Positions 61,847-64,000 of a stretch of DNA of 64,000 nucleotides are shown piece after piece; position 1 is the first letter of the stretch, and every line of letters begins with the position of its first letter. The stretch spans positions 1-64,000 of the forward strand of contig NZ_RKMB01000023.1 in NCBI RefSeq assembly GCF_003797765.1. The letters are read 5' to 3'. The stretch comes from Ramlibacter sp. WS9. GTDB taxonomy: Bacteria; Pseudomonadota; Gammaproteobacteria; Burkholderiales; Burkholderiaceae_C. The notes beneath the pieces were generated by a model that did not search any database, was not told where the DNA came from, and worked only from the letters and a program-made list of their open reading frames with translations. Both the position numbers and the translations under genes were made by a program.

Positions 61847-63211
61847 ATGGCGCGCATCCTCATCGTCGACGACGACCCGGCGCTGCTGCGCCTGCTGTCG
61901 CTGCGGCTGCGCGGCGAAGGGCATGAAGTGCTGGAAGCCGTCTCGGGCGAAGCCGCACTGGCGAAGCTGGACCACGAGTTGCCGCAGCTGCTCATCACCG
62001 ATCTGCGCATGGCCGGCATGGACGGCCTGCAGCTGTTCGAAGCCGTGCACCGCCGCCACCCGCTGCTGCCCGTGCTGATGCTCACGGCGCACGGCACCAT
62101 CCCCGACGCGGTGAAGGCGCTGCAGCGCGGCGTGTTCGGTTATCTCGCGAAGCCCTTCGAGGCACGCGACCTGATGGTCGAAGTCGACCGCGCACTCGCC
62201 GCGTCGCAGGCACTGGGCGCCAACATTCCCGTGGACGGCGCCGAGGGTGACGCGGGCGAGGCCTGGCGCGAATCCATCCTGACGCGCAGCCCGCGCATGC
62301 AGCAGCTGCTGGCCGAGGCGCGCATGGTCGCGCAGAGCGATGCCTCGGTACTGATCCAGGGCGACAGCGGCACGGGCAAGGAGCTTCTCGCGCGCGCGAT
62401 CCATTCGGCCAGCACCCGCGCGCGCGAGAATTTCGTCGGGGTCAACTGCGGTGCGATCCCGGAGAACCTCGTCGAGTCGGAGCTGTTCGGCCACGTGAAA
62501 GGGGCGTTCACGGGCGCGGTGCGGGACCGCCCGGGCCTCTTCGTCGACGCCCAGCGCGGCACCATCTTTCTCGACGAGATCGCCGATCTTCCGCTCTCGA
62601 TGCAGGTCAAGCTGCTGCGCGTGCTGCAGGAACGCGAAGTGCGTCCGGTGGGCGCAGAGCGCAGCGTGCGGATCGACGTGCGGGTCATCTGCGCGTCGCA
62701 CCGCAAGCTCGAGGACGAGGTGGCGGCCGGGCGCTTTCGCGAAGACCTGTTCTATCGCCTGAACGTGGTCAACCTGGTGCTGCCCCCGCTGGGCGCGCGG
62801 CGGGAGGACATCGCGTTGCTGGCGCAGCATTTCATGGCGACGCTGGCGCAGCGCTATGGCAAGCCCGTCACCGCGTTTGCGCCGGGTGCCATGGAAATGC
62901 TGGTCGGCGCCGCGTGGCCGGGCAATGTTCGCCAGTTGCAGAACGTCGTGGAAAAGTGCGTGGTGCTGGCCACCTCGCCCTTGCTCGACACCGGCCTGGT
63001 CCAGCGCGCGCTGTCGAATGCCGTCGGCGAAATGCTGCCCTTCGATGAGGCGCGCCGGCAGTTCGAGCGCGACTACCTCACCCAATTGCTCAAGCTCACC
63101 GCAGGCAACGTGAGCCAGGCGGCGCGGCTCGCGCGCCGCAACCGCACCGACTTTTATGCGCTGCTCGGGCGCCACCAGCTGGAACCTGCAGCCTTCAAGC
63201 AAGGCGCGTGA
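61847..63211 (+). CDS. sigma-54-dependent response regulator (GlrR/NtrC type)
   Basis: 454 residues: receiver domain with phospho-acceptor Asp52 (LLITDLRMAGMDG) and Lys102 (GYLAKPFEA); AAA+ domain with Walker A GDSGTGKE (172-179), GAFTGA loop at 219-224 contacting sigma-54, Walker B TIFLDEIADL; and a C-terminal Fis-type HTH (GNVSQAARLARRNRTDFYALL). The last segment is like GlrR/QseF (RRNRTDFYxLL). Partner of the preceding kinase. Two palindromes downstream fit its expected binding site. Confidence 0.93.
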   Translation: MARILIVDDDPALLRLLSLRLRGEGHEVLEAVSGEAALAKLDHELPQLLITDLRMAGMDGLQLFEAVHRRHPLLPVLMLTAHGTIPDAVKALQRGVFGYLAKPFEARDLMVEVDRALAASQALGANIPVDGAEGDAGEAWRESILTRSPRMQQLLAEARMVAQSDASVLIQGDSGTGKELLARAIHSASTRARENFVGVNCGAIPENLVESELFGHVKGAFTGAVRDRPGLFVDAQRGTIFLDEIADLPLSMQVKLLRVLQEREVRPVGAERSVRIDVRVICASHRKLEDEVAAGRFREDLFYRLNVVNLVLPPLGARREDIALLAQHFMATLAQRYGKPVTAFAPGAMEMLVGAAWPGNVRQLQNVVEKCVVLATSPLLDTGLVQRALSNAVGEMLPFDEARRQFERDYLTQLLKLTAGNVSQAARLARRNRTDFYALLGRHQLEPAAFKQGA

Positions 63212-63229
63212 CTTTTGCACCCCCGCGAC

Positions 63230-63313
63230 TGTCGGCAAACGCCGACAACGCAAGCCCTTGATCTGAAAGCGAATCCGCTCTGCCGGCGGCAGCCCTGTCG
63301 GCGTTCGCCGACA
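63230..63313. promoter_or_regulatory. two TGTC-N10-GACA palindromes (candidate GlrR-type enhancer sites)
   Basis: TGTCGGCAAACGCCGACA (63230-63247) and TGTCGGCGTTCGCCGACA (63296-63313) are both near-perfect palindromes sharing 14 bases. TGTC-N10-GACA is the GlrR site described upstream of enterobacterial glmY. They start 19 bases after a GlrR-like gene and lie 53 and 119 bases before a sigma-54-like promoter. Confidence 0.75.
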
Positions 63314-63365
63314 CCCCGCCCGAGCCGCTGCTTCGTAAGCCGTTGATTCCATTGGGTTTGCCTCA

Positions 63366-63380
63366 TGGCACGCCTCTTGA
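63366..63380 (+). promoter_or_regulatory. near-consensus sigma-54 promoter
   Basis: TGGCACGCCTCTTGA has the -24 TGGCAC and a -12 TTGA in place of TTGC at the correct spacing, so one key base deviates. Transcription would begin near 63392, leaving almost no leader before the ATG at 63394, which weakens either the promoter or that start. Confidence 0.5.
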
Positions 63381-63393
63381 GTGTCAAAACGGC

Positions 63394-63648
63394 ATGAAAC
63401 ACTTCAGCCTCCTGCGCCTCGCGCGCCGTCTCGACCGCTTCAACTGCGCCCTGCTCGCGGCGTTGGCGGCCATGGCGCTCACTGCATGCGGCAACGGCCC
63501 GCAACCCGCAGCGGCATCGAGCTCGCTTGCGAGCGGCGTGCAGCAGATCCTTCACGCAAGCGAATCAAGCACAGCCGCCGCGCGCAGTGGCGAACGCGTC
63601 GCGCGGAGCCCCACGACTTCTTATCAAACCAACGAGGAACATCCATGA
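63394..63648 (+). CDS. small lipoprotein
   Basis: 84 residues. The N-terminus has a basic start and hydrophobic core ending in a lipobox, LLAALAAMALTAC, with Cys at about 33. The mature part is short, polar and without recognised motif. There is no clear ribosome site, and the predicted mRNA start leaves a 2-base leader. Its stop overlaps the globin ATG (ATGA), so the two are likely co-translated. Confidence 0.6.
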   Translation: MKHFSLLRLARRLDRFNCALLAALAAMALTACGNGPQPAAASSSLASGVQQILHASESSTAAARSGERVARSPTTSYQTNEEHP

Positions 63649-64000
63649 GCCCCCAACAAATCGACCTGGTCCAGCGCAGCTTCAACGAGGTCAAGCCGAT
63701 CGCTGCCGCAGCAGCAGCTCTCTTCTACAAGCGCCTGTTCATGCTCGATCCGAGCATTCGCCCCATGTTCAAGGGCGAGATGACGAAGCAGGGCCAGATG
63801 CTGATGAGCATGATCGGTGCGGCCGTCGTGGGCCTGCGCAATCTGGAGAAGCTCGCGCCGGTGTTGCGGCAACTGGGCGCTCGCCATGCCGGCTACGGCG
63901 TGAACAGCGCGCACTACGTCACTGTCGGCAGCGCGTTGATGTGGACGCTGGACGAAAGCCTGGGCGACAAGTTCACGCCCGAAGTGCGCGATGCGTGGGC
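63645..64000 (+). CDS. single-domain bacterial globin (partial, cut by window end)
   Basis: The first 118 residues of a Vitreoscilla-haemoglobin-like globin. FYKRLFMLDPSIRPMFKG gives the CD-loop Phe42; a distal Gln is at about 49 (MTKQGQM) and the proximal His81 is in LGARHAGYGV. No reductase domain is seen yet; single-domain members bind O2 or NO. GAGGA precedes the ATG and the start overlaps the lipoprotein. The gene is open at the right edge, so a flavohaemoglobin cannot be excluded. Confidence 0.85.
   Translation, partial: MSPQQIDLVQRSFNEVKPIAAAAAALFYKRLFMLDPSIRPMFKGEMTKQGQMLMSMIGAAVVGLRNLEKLAPVLRQLGARHAGYGVNSAHYVTVGSALMWTLDESLGDKFTPEVRDAW

Overview
This 64-kb window is GC-rich, densely coded bacterial chromosome that looks like a member of the Burkholderiales, most likely Comamonadaceae (Ramlibacter/Variovorax type). 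The case rests on gene content: an hpa homoprotocatechuate meta-cleavage operon, a vitamin B12 methionine synthase split into two proteins, a torF-glnK-amtB nitrogen operon, alr beside lplT, a PhoX-type phosphatase, GTP-dependent PEP carboxykinase, and many short Comamonadaceae-style proteins. The genus is an inference. I saw no rRNA, tRNA, intact insertion sequence or CRISPR array.

Layout. 1-5.9 kb: hpaD-F-H-I, a class II aldolase, a ketopantoate-reductase-like enzyme and a type I DAHP synthase, all on + and mostly overlapping or closely packed. 5.9-6.7 kb: a ribbon-helix-helix/PIN toxin-antitoxin pair with nested operators. 6.7-19.6 kb: housekeeping and metabolic genes (two EamA transporters, alr, lplT, glutathione peroxidase, acyltransferase plus membrane LytTR regulator, WYL regulator, glcF-glcE, SMP-30 lactonase, aldose epimerase). 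19.8-25.8 kb: a lower-GC four-gene operon unlike its surroundings (beta-hydroxyacid-dehydrogenase-like enzyme, cyanophycin-synthetase-like ATP-grasp ligase with a collapsed Mur-ligase module, alkaline-phosphatase-superfamily hydrolase, GT4 glycosyltransferase). This is the best candidate here for an undescribed system, probably a small-molecule biosynthetic pathway acquired by transfer.

25.9-44.2 kb: nitrogen operon with a readable sigma-54 promoter and NtrC site, comM, TonB receptor plus YfiR, MFS transporter, the two halves of MetH 4.2 kb apart, phoX with a Pho-box-like site, an Lrp regulator, a solitary VCBS-repeat protein and recQ. 44.3-53.2 kb: double AAA+ ATPase, ilvA, a thioesterase, a 51-residue membrane protein, modABC and pckG. 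53.3-55.0 kb: a Fic protein fused to an AbiEi-like N-terminus, preceded by an array of about 23-bp repeats that runs into its start. 55.0-59.8 kb: three small proteins divergent from a LysR gene, a serine hydrolase and an AraC regulator. 59.9-64 kb: a PAS histidine kinase and sigma-54 response regulator pair, followed by two TGTC-N10-GACA palindromes, a near-consensus sigma-54 promoter, a small lipoprotein and a single-domain globin cut by the window end.

Several regulatory circuits can be read from DNA: NtrC/sigma-54 control of ammonium uptake, Pho-type control of phoX, and a GlrR-like control of the lipoprotein-globin pair by the adjacent two-component system. All functional assignments come from reading the sequence and remembered family features; no searches were run.
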